DNA of 10,364 nucleotides from Pelagophyceae sp. CCMP2097. Its lineage: Eukaryota > Sar > Pelagophyceae. Position numbers and translations under genes: made by a program. Position 1 is the first letter of the stretch. Each line of letters begins with the position of its first letter. Positions 1 through 7,971 of the stretch are shown piece by piece. Below the pieces are notes generated by a model, which saw only the letters and a program-made list of their open reading frames with translations, was not told where the DNA came from and did not search any database. The DNA lies in NCBI GenBank assembly GCA_026770575.1, contig MU657462.1, forward strand, positions 5,898-16,261, in the 5' to 3' direction.

Positions 1-95
1 AGGGCGTCTCGTGGTGGTGGTTGGCGTGGCGCCACTCATCATTCAAGGGCAAAAAAAAGTTAAATAATTTCCGGTGATAATCTAATTCGACAGTG
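1..95 (+). promoter_or_regulatory. upstream region of the rhodanese gene
   Basis: No coding frame is supported here. The last 45 bases before the ATG at 96 are clearly AT-rich, with an A-run at about 52-58, in contrast to the GC-rich gene body. In this window AT-rich stretches mark gaps between genes, so this is probably the 5' leader and proximal promoter of the gene at 96. No specific motif can be named, and the upstream end is cut by the window edge. Confidence 0.4.
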
Positions 96-1285
96 ATGTC
101 CGCTTTTTCCGTCGAGGACCGCATCACGACGCGGCCGGCCGCCGCTGCCGCGGACGGCGCGGCGGCGGACGCGGCGGACGGCGTGCTGCTCTACTACTGC
201 TACGCAGTCCTCGACGACCCCGCGGCGGTCCTCGAGGCGCTTGCGCGCGCCTCGGACCAACTCGTCGGCCGGCTCCGAGTTTCCAAAGAAGGCGTCAACG
301 CGACGCTCGGTGCGCGAGGCCGGCCGGCGCCGCCGGCGGGCGACGCGCGCCGTAGGGGGTGCGGTGGGCCTGCTGCGGCGCCACGTCGCCGCGGCGCGCG
401 GCATGGGGCTGCGGGCCGACTTTAAGCTGGACGCTGTCCTGCCCGGGACCGTCGAGTTTGGGCGGTACGCCGACGCGGTGCTGCGGAAACAGACGGGCTT
501 CGACGCGCTCCGCGGGCGCGTCGTCGCAGAGGTCGTGACGTACGGCTCGCCCTTCGACGCCACCGGCGTCCCCGTCGAGCGCGTCGCCTCCAACGCCGAC
601 TGGGACCGCGGCATTTCCGAATCCGGCGCCGTCGTCCTCGACGTGCGCAACGCCTACGAGTCGGCCATCGGCCGCTTCGATGGCGGCGTCTGCCCGCCGA
701 TCCGCAACACGGCCGACTTTGCAGACTGGCTCGAGGCGCAGCCCGAGGCCGACTTCCAAGACCGGCGCGTCTACGCCTACTGCACCGGCGGCGTGCGTTG
801 CGAGCGCGCCGCGCAGCTTGTTTCGGAAAAGTTCCCGACGGCCCACGTCGCCGTGCTCCAAGGTCCGCCTCGCTCCCGACGCCGCGGCGCCCGCGCGAGG
901 GTGCGCGCGCAGGCGGCGTCTTGGGCTACCTGGCGCGCGGCGCGGCGGACGGCGCGGCGGGCGGTGCGGCGAGCCCGTGGCGCGGGCGGCTCTTCGTCTT
1001 CGACCCGCGCGTCTCCGTCGACGGCCTGGGTCGAGCGCTCGACCCGCTGTGCAGCACGTGCGGCGTCGAGACGGTCCGCGACTACTCGATTGAGCCGCAG
1101 CCGAGCCAGCGCGCGCGCCAGCGCCCGTCGTGGGACCTTTGAGAGCATCCGGACGCACGTCTTCGATCCTTGCTCCAGGCTCGCGCTGCGCCGGCTGCCG
1201 CGTTCTCATCCTCGCCTGCCTCGGCTGCCAAAGACGTTCGGACCTCGCCTGCGACCGCTGTAGCGCGAAGCAAGCGGCGTTGTGA
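96..1285 (+). CDS. trhO: TrhO/UPF0176-type rhodanese-domain protein (tRNA uridine hydroxylation family), spliced
   Basis: Proposed exons are 96-309, 356-862 and 913 to about 1130, plus a last exon of about 1179-1285. TrhO proteins carry out oxygen-dependent hydroxylation of the tRNA wobble uridine in bacteria; plants and algae have homologues. Seen: after an Ala-rich leader, the N-terminal domain YYCYAVLDDP...VSKEGVNATLG (about residues 31-72), then LDVRNAYE...GRFDGG and the hallmark active-site loop CTGGVRCE with the presumed catalytic Cys at residue 214. It continues LQGGVLGYL, FVFDPRVSVDG and CSTC. Intron 310-355 (46 nt) splits the Gly codon after NATL. Intron 863-912 (50 nt) splits the first Gly of LQGG. 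Both restore the family sequence exactly. Exon 3 read through stops at 1142. A frame ending at 1285 carries the family's C-terminal cysteine cluster, so the true end is probably there. The last junction is unresolved. Start: ATG at 96. Cellular location is unclear. Confidence 0.85.
310..355 (+). other. intron 1 of the rhodanese gene (46 nt)
   Basis: It runs GTGCGC...CGTAG. Removing it joins frame 3 to frame 1 and yields NATLGGAVGLL, matching the expected EG(I/V)NxTLxG stretch of the family. Without removal the upstream frame runs into Pro/Arg-rich sequence that does not resemble the family. Confidence 0.8.
863..912 (+). other. intron 2 of the rhodanese gene (50 nt)
   Basis: It runs GTCCGC...GCGCAG. 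Splicing joins ...AVLQ to GGVLGYL through a Gly codon made of base 862 plus bases 913-914. LQGGVLGYL corresponds to the conserved L(K/E)GGILKYL of TrhO proteins, so the junction is well supported. Confidence 0.85.
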
Positions 1286-1537
1286 CGGGCCCAGGGCTTC
1301 GCCGGGGGGCCGGGGACCCTTTTGGTGTCGCTAAACACTTTCTTTCAGCGATTGAATCCAAAAAAACAAACGAAAAACGACTCGGAATCGGAGACCGGCG
1401 AACCGTGAAACTCCGTGGACCCGCGAACGCGAACCAGAGCCTCGAGCGAGAAGCCTCGACGTAGCTAAGCAAGAAAGCTCGCACCAGCGACGCATATACC
1501 ACGTAGAGACCTTGCCTGTCGCTCGGCGAAGGGCCTG
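1286..1537 (+). promoter_or_regulatory. gap between the rhodanese and dioxygenase genes
   Basis: This 252-base gap separates two genes on the same strand. It holds a relatively AT-rich patch at about 1320-1385, including an A-rich run near 1360-1378, and a TATA-like ATATA near 1494, about 45 bases before the next ATG. A 60-codon open frame (1282-1464) spans it but has no recognisable features. The gap probably contains the 3' end of the first gene and the promoter and 5' leader of the second. Confidence 0.4.
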
Positions 1538-2982
1538 ATGCGCCTCTTGTTGGCCCTCGCGGCGGCCGGCGCCGCCGGCGCGACGTCGCTCGACGAGGGC
1601 GTGCGGCTGGCGCAGGAGGGTGCGTGTGATCCCATATTTTGGTCGGTGCGGTGGTCGGTGCGGTCACCGTCGGTGCGGCAGGCGCGGACCCGGAGCGCGC
1701 GGCGGCGCTGCTGCTGGCGCACTTTGACAACTCGGCCGCCGACGCGCCGGCGGACGCCGAGGGCCTCTTCTGGGCGGGCTGGGCGCTGCGCGCGCGCGCG
1801 CTCGGGCGCGTCGGCGACGCGGCGGCGGCGGACGCCGCCCGTGCGGCGGCGCTCCACGGCCGCGCGGTCTTCCAGGCGCCGCACCACGCGGAGAGCCGCT
1901 TCTACTGGGGCGACGCCCTCGCCGACGCCGGCCGCCCCGCCGCCGGCGCCTCCGCGATGGCGGCGGCGCTTTTCCTGGCGCCCGACGCCTTCGATGAGGG
2001 CGCGGCCACCAAGCTCGCAAACGCGCGTTTCGCGGCCACGCTCCGCGTCGTGCGACCGCCGGAGCCGCACGCGCGGCGGGCGCAGACGTCGCCGTGGCTC
2101 TCCGCCGCGCGCGTCTACGATGACGCCCTGCCGTCCGGGCGCGTCGACGACGTGCTGGCGGCGGCGGGCGCGTACGCGCGCACGCTCGGCGACGGTGCGG
2201 CGACGTCGTTCTGGGTCGCCGCGCCCGCCGTGCGCCCGGGCGGCGCGGCCGCGCGCGCGACGGTCTTCGAGGGCGCCATCGCGGCGCTCTACGACGCGGC
2301 GGCGGCGGCGTACGCCGACCTCGCCGACGACCCCGCGGCGGCGCTCCTCGACTTTGAGCTGCGCTTGGCGGGCTGCGAGTACTGGGTCCGGGCGCAGCAC
2401 GCCGACCGCGGTCAGCCGGCGCACTACGACCTCGACGTCGCCGCCGCGCGCGCCGGCGCCGCGCGGTCGCCGGCGCTCGCGAGTGTCGTCTACCTCGGCG
2501 CCGGCGACGGCGGTGCGACTTTCATCCTGGAGAAGCGCCACGGCGGCGCGGCGCACGACCCGGCGCAGCCCGTCTCCGCCGGCGCCGCGCCGGAGACGGC
2601 CGCGTTCGTCTACCCACGCCGCGGCCGCTTCGCCGCCTTTGACGGCGCCAGCCTACATGGCGTGCTCCCCGCGCGCGTCGGCTCCGAGTACGACGACGAC
2701 GAAGGCGTCGACCGCGGGCGCACGACGCTCCTCGTCAACTGGTGGTTCGACGCCGCCCCAGCAGCGCCGAACTGCGCCCGGCCGCCGGAAGCGCTCCGCG
2801 CCGCCTCGCAACTCGCGGCGTGCGACGCCGATGCACCCGCGCCGCCCTTGAAGCCGCGGCAGCCCGCCGGCGGCGCCACGCTCGACTGCCTCTCCCACCT
2901 CGGCGGCGCCAGCGAAGTCGAGCCGTTTGCGGTGCCCTGCGACGCCCAAGGCGGCGACTACGTAGAGGCCTCTTGGAGCTGA
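1538..2982 (+). CDS. secretory-pathway protein with TPR-like N-terminus and 2-oxoglutarate/Fe(II) dioxygenase domain
   Basis: Exons 1538-1619 and 1682-2982 give 460 residues. Exon 1 encodes a hydrophobic signal peptide (MRLLLALAAAGAAGA, likely cleavage near residue 15). Residues about 29-170 are Ala-rich helices with W/F/Y spacing like TPR repeats (FWAGWALRARALG, FYWGDALADAG). The C-terminal half carries the iron-binding facial triad: HYD at His275/Asp277 and His353 in SLHGVLP. Between them lie VVYLGAGDGG and TFIL. Arg374 in RTTLLVNWW is placed to bind 2-oxoglutarate. The order matches prolyl-hydroxylase-like Fe2OG oxygenases, which hydroxylate protein or small-molecule substrates using O2 and 2-oxoglutarate. 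The signal peptide suggests ER/Golgi or secreted action. The substrate cannot be inferred. Its stop lies 26 bases from the stop of the opposing gene. Confidence 0.85.
1620..1681 (+). other. intron of the dioxygenase gene (62 nt) with internal tandem repeat
   Basis: It runs GTGCGT...GGCAG. Splicing joins LAQEG to ADPERAAALL through a split Gly codon (1619 + 1682-1683). This links the signal peptide to the mature domain in frame. The intron is built largely from a 12-base unit repeated at 1641-1652 and 1653-1664, with a degenerate third copy reaching the acceptor. Confidence 0.8.
1641..1680 (+). repeat. short tandem repeat, 12-base unit
   Basis: The unit GGTCGGTGCGGT occurs twice head to tail (1641-1652, 1653-1664). 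A related CGTCGGTGCGGC follows before the acceptor AG. The repeat lies wholly inside the intron of the dioxygenase gene. Confidence 0.85.
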
Positions 2983-3008
2983 AACCCACCTAATGCTTCC
3001 CCGGGAGG

Positions 3009-6000
3009 TTATGACTCGGATGACCACATGGCGGAGCGCCTGCCGGACCGCGGCGGTCGGTTGAGCGGCCACCGCGGCGACGACGGCGGCGTGTGCTGCG
3101 ATGCGTCGATGCGCGGAGGCGCGGTGGCGGCGGTGCCGTCGGGGCTCGGTGCCTCGTTGGCGCCGCCGAGCGCGACGGCGGCGTCGTCGGCGCTGCGCGA
3201 ACGCGGCGGCGTGAGGAGGTCGACGACGCTGACGCGGGGCTCGTCCCTGCTCGCCAGGATACTCGTCCGCGCGATGTGTGGCGTGCGCAGGAGCGGATGG
3301 CACTCGTCGTAGACGTCGTACGAGTGCAAAATACCGTGGCGCTCAAAGTAGCGCACGGCGTCGCGCCAGGGCGGGTGCGTGTCGTCGATGACGGCAATGT
3401 TCACGTAGCCGTCGTCGTCCGCCTCGCCGCCGTCCGACACCGCGTCCCCACCGGGCAACTCGGGCGCCTCTGCGTCGCCCTCGCCCTTGGTCGACGACCG
3501 CGCCGAGAGAAAACCCGGGTCCGAGTCGGACCGCGGCGGCGCCCTCGGCGAGGTTTCGCGCGCGGCGCGGCGCGCCGGCGTCTCCGGCGGCGGTGGCGAG
3601 TCGCTGCGCGGCGGCGGGAAGGTGGCGCAGGAATTCGGGCGCCGGTGGCGGGGCCAGCGACGGCGCTTGGCCCGGCACAGGACGACGGCGGCCTGGAGCG
3701 CCGCGGGCAGCCGCAGCGCAAAGCACGACACGACGCACGCGACGAGGACGATGCCGTAGGGCCACGTCGCCGACGACACGGGGGGCACGAGCTGCGGCGG
3801 GAAGGGCCACCACTTGAGCGGCTTCGCAGCAGACACGTCCGCGTCCGACCTAGGGGGCATCGTCCGTCGCGGCCCAGGATCGGTCTTCTGCCCCCCACTC
3901 CGTCTTTTCCTGCGGCGTCGGGCGCGGCGTTTTGCCAGGTCCAGAGGGCGAGGAAGGCGTGGATCGGGGCGGCGAGGGGCGCGATCTGGGCCGCTGTGCG
4001 CGCCAGGTGCGCGCCGAGGCGCGGTGGTGCGCGCCTCTCGCGCAGCAGCGCCCACTTGTCGTGGGCCAGCATCGACGCGAGCGCCACCGCCGCCAGCGGC
4101 GCCAGCAGCGGCTGGCCCGGGCCGAAGACGGCGCCGATGAAGAAGACGCGCAGGCAGTCGGAACACCGCGACGTCGCGTCCCAGGGCGGCGCGACGACGT
4201 AGCGCCGCAGCGGCACGGCCACGGCGCGCACCCAGAGGCCTCGCGCGCTGTGGCGCACGCTGGCGAGGTACGACTCGTCGTGGGCCTCGCTCTCGCGCAG
4301 CGACCGCAGAGCGTCGGCGCGCAGCAGGTAGCGCGCCAACGCCCCGACCGGCGGCGCCGCCGCCTCCCAGAGCAGCGTCGTGACCAGGTACACGGCCACG
4401 TCCGAGTACCTACGCGCAACGCGTTCGCGCCTCGGAACGTGCCGCGGCCGGCCGCACCAGTGGCTGCCCGAGTAGCGTGCGCCCGGCGCGGTGCGGCGCG
4501 CGCCGCGCCAGGCGGCGACGGCGTAGCAGCCGGTGGTGTTGAGCGTCGTGAAGATGAAGTACGAGAGCAGCGTCGCCGACTGCTCCGTCGTGCGCGTCGA
4601 GTGCGCCTCGAACGCGGCCCCGCGCCGCACGACGAGGCGGAGGAGCGAGTTGAGGCAGACGACGGCGCCGACGAGGATCAAAGCGCGCCGCTGCGGCCCG
4701 CGCTCCAGGTACTTGGACTGGAAGAACCGGGGCAGCCCCTCTTCACCCGGCGGAGGAGTCGCGGTGGAACCGCCCGGCGCCGCCGTCTCGTTCCACCGCA
4801 ACACCGGGGCGCCCGCGGCAGGGAATTTGCGCCAGGCGCGCGGCGGGCAGTCGGGCCCGCGGCAGTCGGGCGGCGCGCCCGGCGCGCGCCGCGGGATCTT
4901 GCCCTCCTCGTCGATGGCGGCGCCGCGGAGGAGGTAGACGGCCCAGAGGCCCGAGGCGACGACGACGATCGTCGTGAGCCTGGAGATGCACCGGCGCAGC
5001 ACGCGCGACTGCGCGCTCACTTCGAGGTTCTCCCAGATGATGTCGATCGGCGATGGCGCCGACGTGGGCCGCGCGCGGCCCAGCGCGCCCGCGGACGGCC
5101 GCCGGCCCGGGCTCGGCAAATTGGCGTCGTCCTTAGCCCCGACAAACGTCGCCGACTGCCCGAGCAGCGAACCTACGCGGTGTATTCGCCGCGACCCGCG
5201 GCCCGGCCACTGGCGCACCGGTCCTGCGCGTGAGCGCGCGCGCGGCGGACCTCGCGCCGCGCGGCGAGTCGAAGATAACAAAGGCGGCGATGGCGCGCTC
5301 GCCGAGCTGGCACTCTGAGAGCGTGGCGCGGAGCTGCTCGCGCGCCTCGAAGGAGACGCGGCGCTTCTCGGCGGCCTGGCGCGCGAAGCGCGAGTGGCGC
5401 GTCGCGCGCTGCTCGGCGTCGCGCGCGGCGCGGTCCGCGTCCGCCGTGCGCGCCGCCTGCGTCAGCACGGGCCGCACGGCGTGGTGCACGGCCACGCGCT
5501 CTATCGTCGCGTGGCAGTGCGCGTCGCGGAGCAGCACGCGCCGCAGCTCACGAGCCAGCGTCGCCGCCGTCGCCGACGCGCCCACGTCGCGCAGCAGCAG
5601 CGCGTAGTGCTCCGGCCGCGGCGCCAGCGTGCGCAGGTTCGACGCGTCGCGCCGCACCAGTTCGCGCGCCGCCGCGCCGACACCGAGCAGCGCCAGCGTC
5701 GCAAGCGCCGTGCAGCACGCCACCTGCGCCCGACCGCGTCGCTTGAGGCGTCGCCGCCGACGATGACAGGGCGCGCCGCGATGCACGCACGGCGAGGACG
5801 TCGTGCCTCCGGCACAGGTCCGACTCGTCGAGGTCGCCCGCCGGCAAGACGGCCTGCACGCTCGCTCGATCGTCGACGAGCCGCCAAAGGCAACGGCCCC
5901 GTGTCGGAAACGCACCGCCATGGAATACCGCGCGAACATGGCGCCGATGCCCCCGCCGTCGACCCAGTCGAGCCCTTGGTCGTCGTCGACGTCGATGGCC

Positions 6001-6544
6001 ACGCGGCGCGCCTCGCGCGGGCACGCGATGAGCCGGCCGCGCCGCGCGTACATGACGAGCGCGGGGAGCTGGAACACCGTCGCCGCCATGAGCAGCGACA
6101 GCAGCAGCTTGCCGAGCTTGAAGCTACGCGGCGGCGGTCCGCAAGGCGCTCCCTATGCGGGCCGCGGCGCGGGCGGAACCTCGGACGCGGCGCGCGTGCT
6201 GGAGCGAGATGCCGATGCCAAAGGCCTCTGCGAAGGCGAGGCCCTCTTCCGTCTCGGCCTCTCTCGCGTCGAAGATGATGCGCGGGAGGACGTTGAACGC
6301 GTGCAGCCGGCCGACCTGCGGCCGCTTCGCGCGGCGGCCGTGGGCGGCGCCGCGGGGGTCGCACCGAGACGCCGAGGGGCAGCGCGGCGTGGCCGATCTG
6401 GAGCACGCGCCACTTGTTCTGCGCGCGGCGCGTCGGGGAGTCGCGGTACGTCGGCGGCTCGACTTCAACGAGAGAGTCGCGCTCCGACTGCGTGCGCTCC
6501 CCGCGCGAAGACGCCCGCGGGATCCGGCTCAGCATGACGAGCAT
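3009..6544 (-). CDS. OSCA/CSC1/TMEM63-type membrane protein (putative mechano- or osmosensitive cation channel), seven exons
   Basis: Proposed exons in transcription order: 6544-6365, 6315-6187, about 6122/6116-5916, 5853-5791, 5723-5219, 5172-3899, about 3848/3821-3009, giving roughly 1055-1065 residues. Family members form Ca2+-permeable channels opened by membrane tension. Seen in order: a hydrophilic N-terminus; membrane segment KLLLSLLMAATVFQLPALVM (about 106-125); a second, ACCTALATLALLGVGAAA, followed by cytosolic LRTLAPRPEHYALLLRDVG. Then comes a charged region ending in AIAAFVIFDS, matching the RRM-like cytosolic domain. The family signature DIIWENL follows at about residue 403, then some seven hydrophobic segments from about 424. 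A loop holds NET, a possible glycosylation site. The last membrane segment is YGIVLVACVVSCFALRLP, followed by a roughly 230-residue Pro/Ser/Arg-rich tail. Four introns (49, 62, 67 and 46 nt) join cleanly; the second and last are ambiguous. The start could be 6544 or the in-frame ATG at 6535. Confidence 0.72.
5173..5218 (-). other. intron of the OSCA-like gene (46 nt)
   Basis: On the minus strand this runs GTGCGC...CGTAG. Removal links the end of the cytosolic domain (ALTRRTG) to SLLGQSATF and on to DIIWENL, through a Gly codon made of base 5219 plus bases 5172-5171. Without it the upstream frame reaches a stop at about 5133, before the channel-domain signature. Confidence 0.7.
5724..5790 (-). 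other. intron of the OSCA-like gene (67 nt)
   Basis: GTGCGT...GCGCAG, phase 0. It joins LCRRHDVLA to VACCTALATLALLG. This places the second membrane helix directly after a short hydrophilic stretch, as expected for the family. Confidence 0.75.
5854..5915 (-). other. intron of the OSCA-like gene (62 nt)
   Basis: GTGCGT...GTGCAG, phase 0. It joins FARYSMA to AVLPAGDLDES. The 63-base exon that follows (5853-5791) is the shortest in the gene and is bounded by two introns with identical GTGCGT donors. Confidence 0.7.
6316..6364 (-). other. first intron of the OSCA-like gene (49 nt)
   Basis: GTGCGA...CCGCAG, phase 0. It joins GHAALPLGVS to VGRLHAFNVLPRIIFD. The frame before the intron turns into Pro/Arg-rich sequence if read through, while the spliced product keeps a natural amino-acid mix. 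Confidence 0.7.
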
Positions 6545-6725
6545 ACCGCCGGCGCGACGCGCCCGCGCGCCCCGCCCTTCCCCGCCCTCACGTCGACGAG
6601 GTTTTTCAAAACAAGTTCAAAACATTTTCTGAACGAATTCCGAACGGGTAAAATTTCGGCGCCCGCTTTGCGCCGAGGGGGCTCGTCGGCGGCCGCCCTT
6701 TGCGAGCGCCGTATAGCGGACGCCC
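6545..6725. promoter_or_regulatory. divergent promoter region between the OSCA-like gene and the orphan gene at 6726
   Basis: A 181-base gap separates two head-to-head start codons. An AT-rich core at about 6601-6657 stands out in otherwise GC-rich DNA. It contains two direct-repeat pairs with the same 11-base period: TTCAAAACA at 6605 and 6616, and GAACG at 6631 and 6642. It probably carries the promoter elements of both genes. No TATA box in a standard position is obvious. Confidence 0.55.
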
Positions 6726-7805
6726 ATGCCCGCGTTTGGCGGCGGCGGTGGTTCCGGCGGCGGCGCCGACGCGGGCTTTTCCGGCACGACGACTGGCGCG
6801 TCCAAGCTCTCGCTCCGCGACTCGGCGGCGACGCACCGCTCCGCGGACAAGGAAAGGTCGCTCTACTCCTTCCAGCTCCGCGAGCAGCGCAAGCAGCTCC
6901 GCCTCGAGCAGCAGGCGCACGTTGAGGCGGCGCGCGACGCGCGCGAGGCCGAGGCGTCCGCCGGCGACGCCGCCGAGCAGGCTACCGCGCGGCGCATCCG
7001 CGCGCGGTCGGACCACGCGGCGCGCGCCCGCCGCCGCGTGCAGCGCAAGGCGCACCGCCTCCTCGAGGCGACTGAGCGGCAGTCGCAGTCGCAGGGCTCG
7101 AGCCGCCCAGAGCCCGGCCCCGCACGGCGGCGCACGGCGGGCGCCGCGGACGAGGGGCGGCTGCCGAGTATTTTGAACGACGAGGAGCGCGCGCGGCTGC
7201 AGTTCTGGGAGGTGCAGCGCAAGGAGCTCGCCGACGAGGAGCGCGCGCATGCGGCGGACGCGAAAGCGCGCGCGCGGCAGCGCGCGGCGCGCGCGGCCGC
7301 CCGCGACGCGCAGCCCGCGGCGGCGGTCGCGCGGCCGGGCCTCTTCCGCGCCGACGACTTGTATAGCGACCTGCCGCCCCTCGAGGCCGACGCCGACGCC
7401 GCGCCGCACCGGGCAGCCGCCGATGCGCGCACCGACGCGCTGCGCAGCCTCATGCGCGACGACCCGCGGCGAGCGAAGACCGGCGGCCTCGCGCGCGTCC
7501 TCCGCGGCATCGCCTCGCCGCGTGCGGCTGCGCCCGGCGCCACAGCGCCCGACGCTGCCGCGCTCGACGCCCGCGCGGCGAGTCGCGGACGCGCGGCCCG
7601 CGACGGCGCTCCGCCGCGCGCGAGGAAGCTGCCGCTCGTCGACACGTCGCCCGTCGACACGTCGGGCAGCCGGCGCGGGTCGCGCCGCATCGCGCCGAGC
7701 ATCCTCTCGCTCAGCAACGCCGCTGCCGCCGATAAGCCCACGATCAAACTGCCGACGCTCCTCGTGCGCCCGCTCATGCAGGAGAACGACGGACGGACGC
7801 CCTAG
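6726..7805 (+). CDS. uncharacterised Ala/Arg-rich, probably coiled-coil protein
   Basis: A single uninterrupted frame of 359 residues from the first ATG after the promoter core. I do not recognise the family. Visible layout: a Gly-rich N-terminus (about 5-20); a Ser/Thr patch (SKLSLRDS); a long charged helical region from about residue 45 (SLYSFQLREQRKQLRLEQQ) to about 125 with heptad-like Gln/Glu/Arg/Leu spacing; and a Ser/Pro/Arg linker. A second helix (LNDEERARLQFWEVQRKELADEE, about 150-172) runs into an Ala/Arg tract. The tail is basic and disordered, holding a tandem VDTSPVDTSG and ending in a more hydrophobic IKLPTLLVRPLM. There is no signal peptide or membrane segment. A cytoskeletal, flagellar or scaffold role would fit the composition but is speculation. 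It shares a promoter gap with the OSCA-like gene. Confidence 0.65.
   Translation: MPAFGGGGGSGGGADAGFSGTTTGASKLSLRDSAATHRSADKERSLYSFQLREQRKQLRLEQQAHVEAARDAREAEASAGDAAEQATARRIRARSDHAARARRRVQRKAHRLLEATERQSQSQGSSRPEPGPARRRTAGAADEGRLPSILNDEERARLQFWEVQRKELADEERAHAADAKARARQRAARAAARDAQPAAAVARPGLFRADDLYSDLPPLEADADAAPHRAAADARTDALRSLMRDDPRRAKTGGLARVLRGIASPRAAAPGATAPDAAALDARAASRGRAARDGAPPRARKLPLVDTSPVDTSGSRRGSRRIAPSILSLSNAAAADKPTIKLPTLLVRPLMQENDGRTP
7638..7667 (+). repeat. in-frame 15-base tandem duplication
   Basis: GTCGACACGTCG is repeated 15 bases apart (7638 and 7653) inside the coding frame, producing VDTSPVDTSG. It is a short duplication in a disordered part of the protein. Confidence 0.8.
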
Positions 7806-7965
7806 CGGCCCGTCGGACGCCGCGAGCCCGCGCGGCGACTGAATCGATTAATCGACGGTCTCAATGTGAAAGCCCGCTCTCTTCCGAGGCTGGAGCGGTG
7901 CGCCGAGCGGCACTCCGGGTCCCTTTGAAGCCGAGCCCGCTGCTCCATCCCGGCCTAAAAAGTGC
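7806..7965. other. convergent 3' ends between the orphan gene and the methyltransferase gene
   Basis: A 160-base stretch lies between the stop codon of the gene ending at 7805 and the stop codon of the opposing gene at 7966. It is moderately less GC-rich than the genes. The only structure I see is the hairpin at its right edge (7953-7971). Both transcripts must end in or near this stretch. Confidence 0.5.
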
Positions 7966-7971
7966 TTAGGC
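7953..7971. repeat. small hairpin overlapping the methyltransferase stop codon
   Basis: GCCTAA (7953-7958) and TTAGGC (7966-7971) form a perfect 6-base inverted repeat around a 7-base loop. The right arm contains the stop codon of the minus-strand gene. It might affect 3'-end formation but is short enough to be chance. Confidence 0.5.

Noticed and set aside
295..1338. Long open frame on the minus strand opposite the rhodanese gene
   Set aside because: Arg/Ala/Pro-rich throughout, with no motifs, and antisense to a frame with clear family signatures. Stop codons are rare in GC-rich DNA, which explains it.
1282..1464. 60-codon plus-strand frame in the gap before the dioxygenase gene
   Set aside because: Starts at the tail of the previous gene, is rich in Lys/Asn only because of the AT-rich patch, and has no similarity or splice logic.
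1465..2556. 363-residue minus-strand frame opposite the dioxygenase gene
   Set aside because: Composition dominated by Arg/Gly/Ala. It is the mirror of a gene with a complete catalytic motif set.
3093..5233. Two long plus-strand frames (3093-4202 and 3932-5233) opposite the OSCA-like gene
   Set aside because: Both are Arg/Ala-rich antisense shadows. The minus strand carries hydrophobic membrane segments and DIIWENL.
5394..6537. Plus-strand frames opposite the N-terminal exons of the OSCA-like gene
   Set aside because: Arg-rich with no hydrophobic or motif structure. The minus strand gives a coherent spliced product.
6625..6646. Possible heat-shock element (alternating GAA/TTC) in the divergent promoter
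   Set aside because: GAA and TTC triplets are present, but the spacing does not follow the regular 5-base alternation expected of a heat-shock element.
6606..7777. Two minus-strand frames opposite the orphan gene at 6726
   Set aside because: Arg/Ala/Ser-rich, and one overlaps the AT-rich promoter core. The plus-strand frame has the better residue mix and start context, though the orphan itself is not proven.
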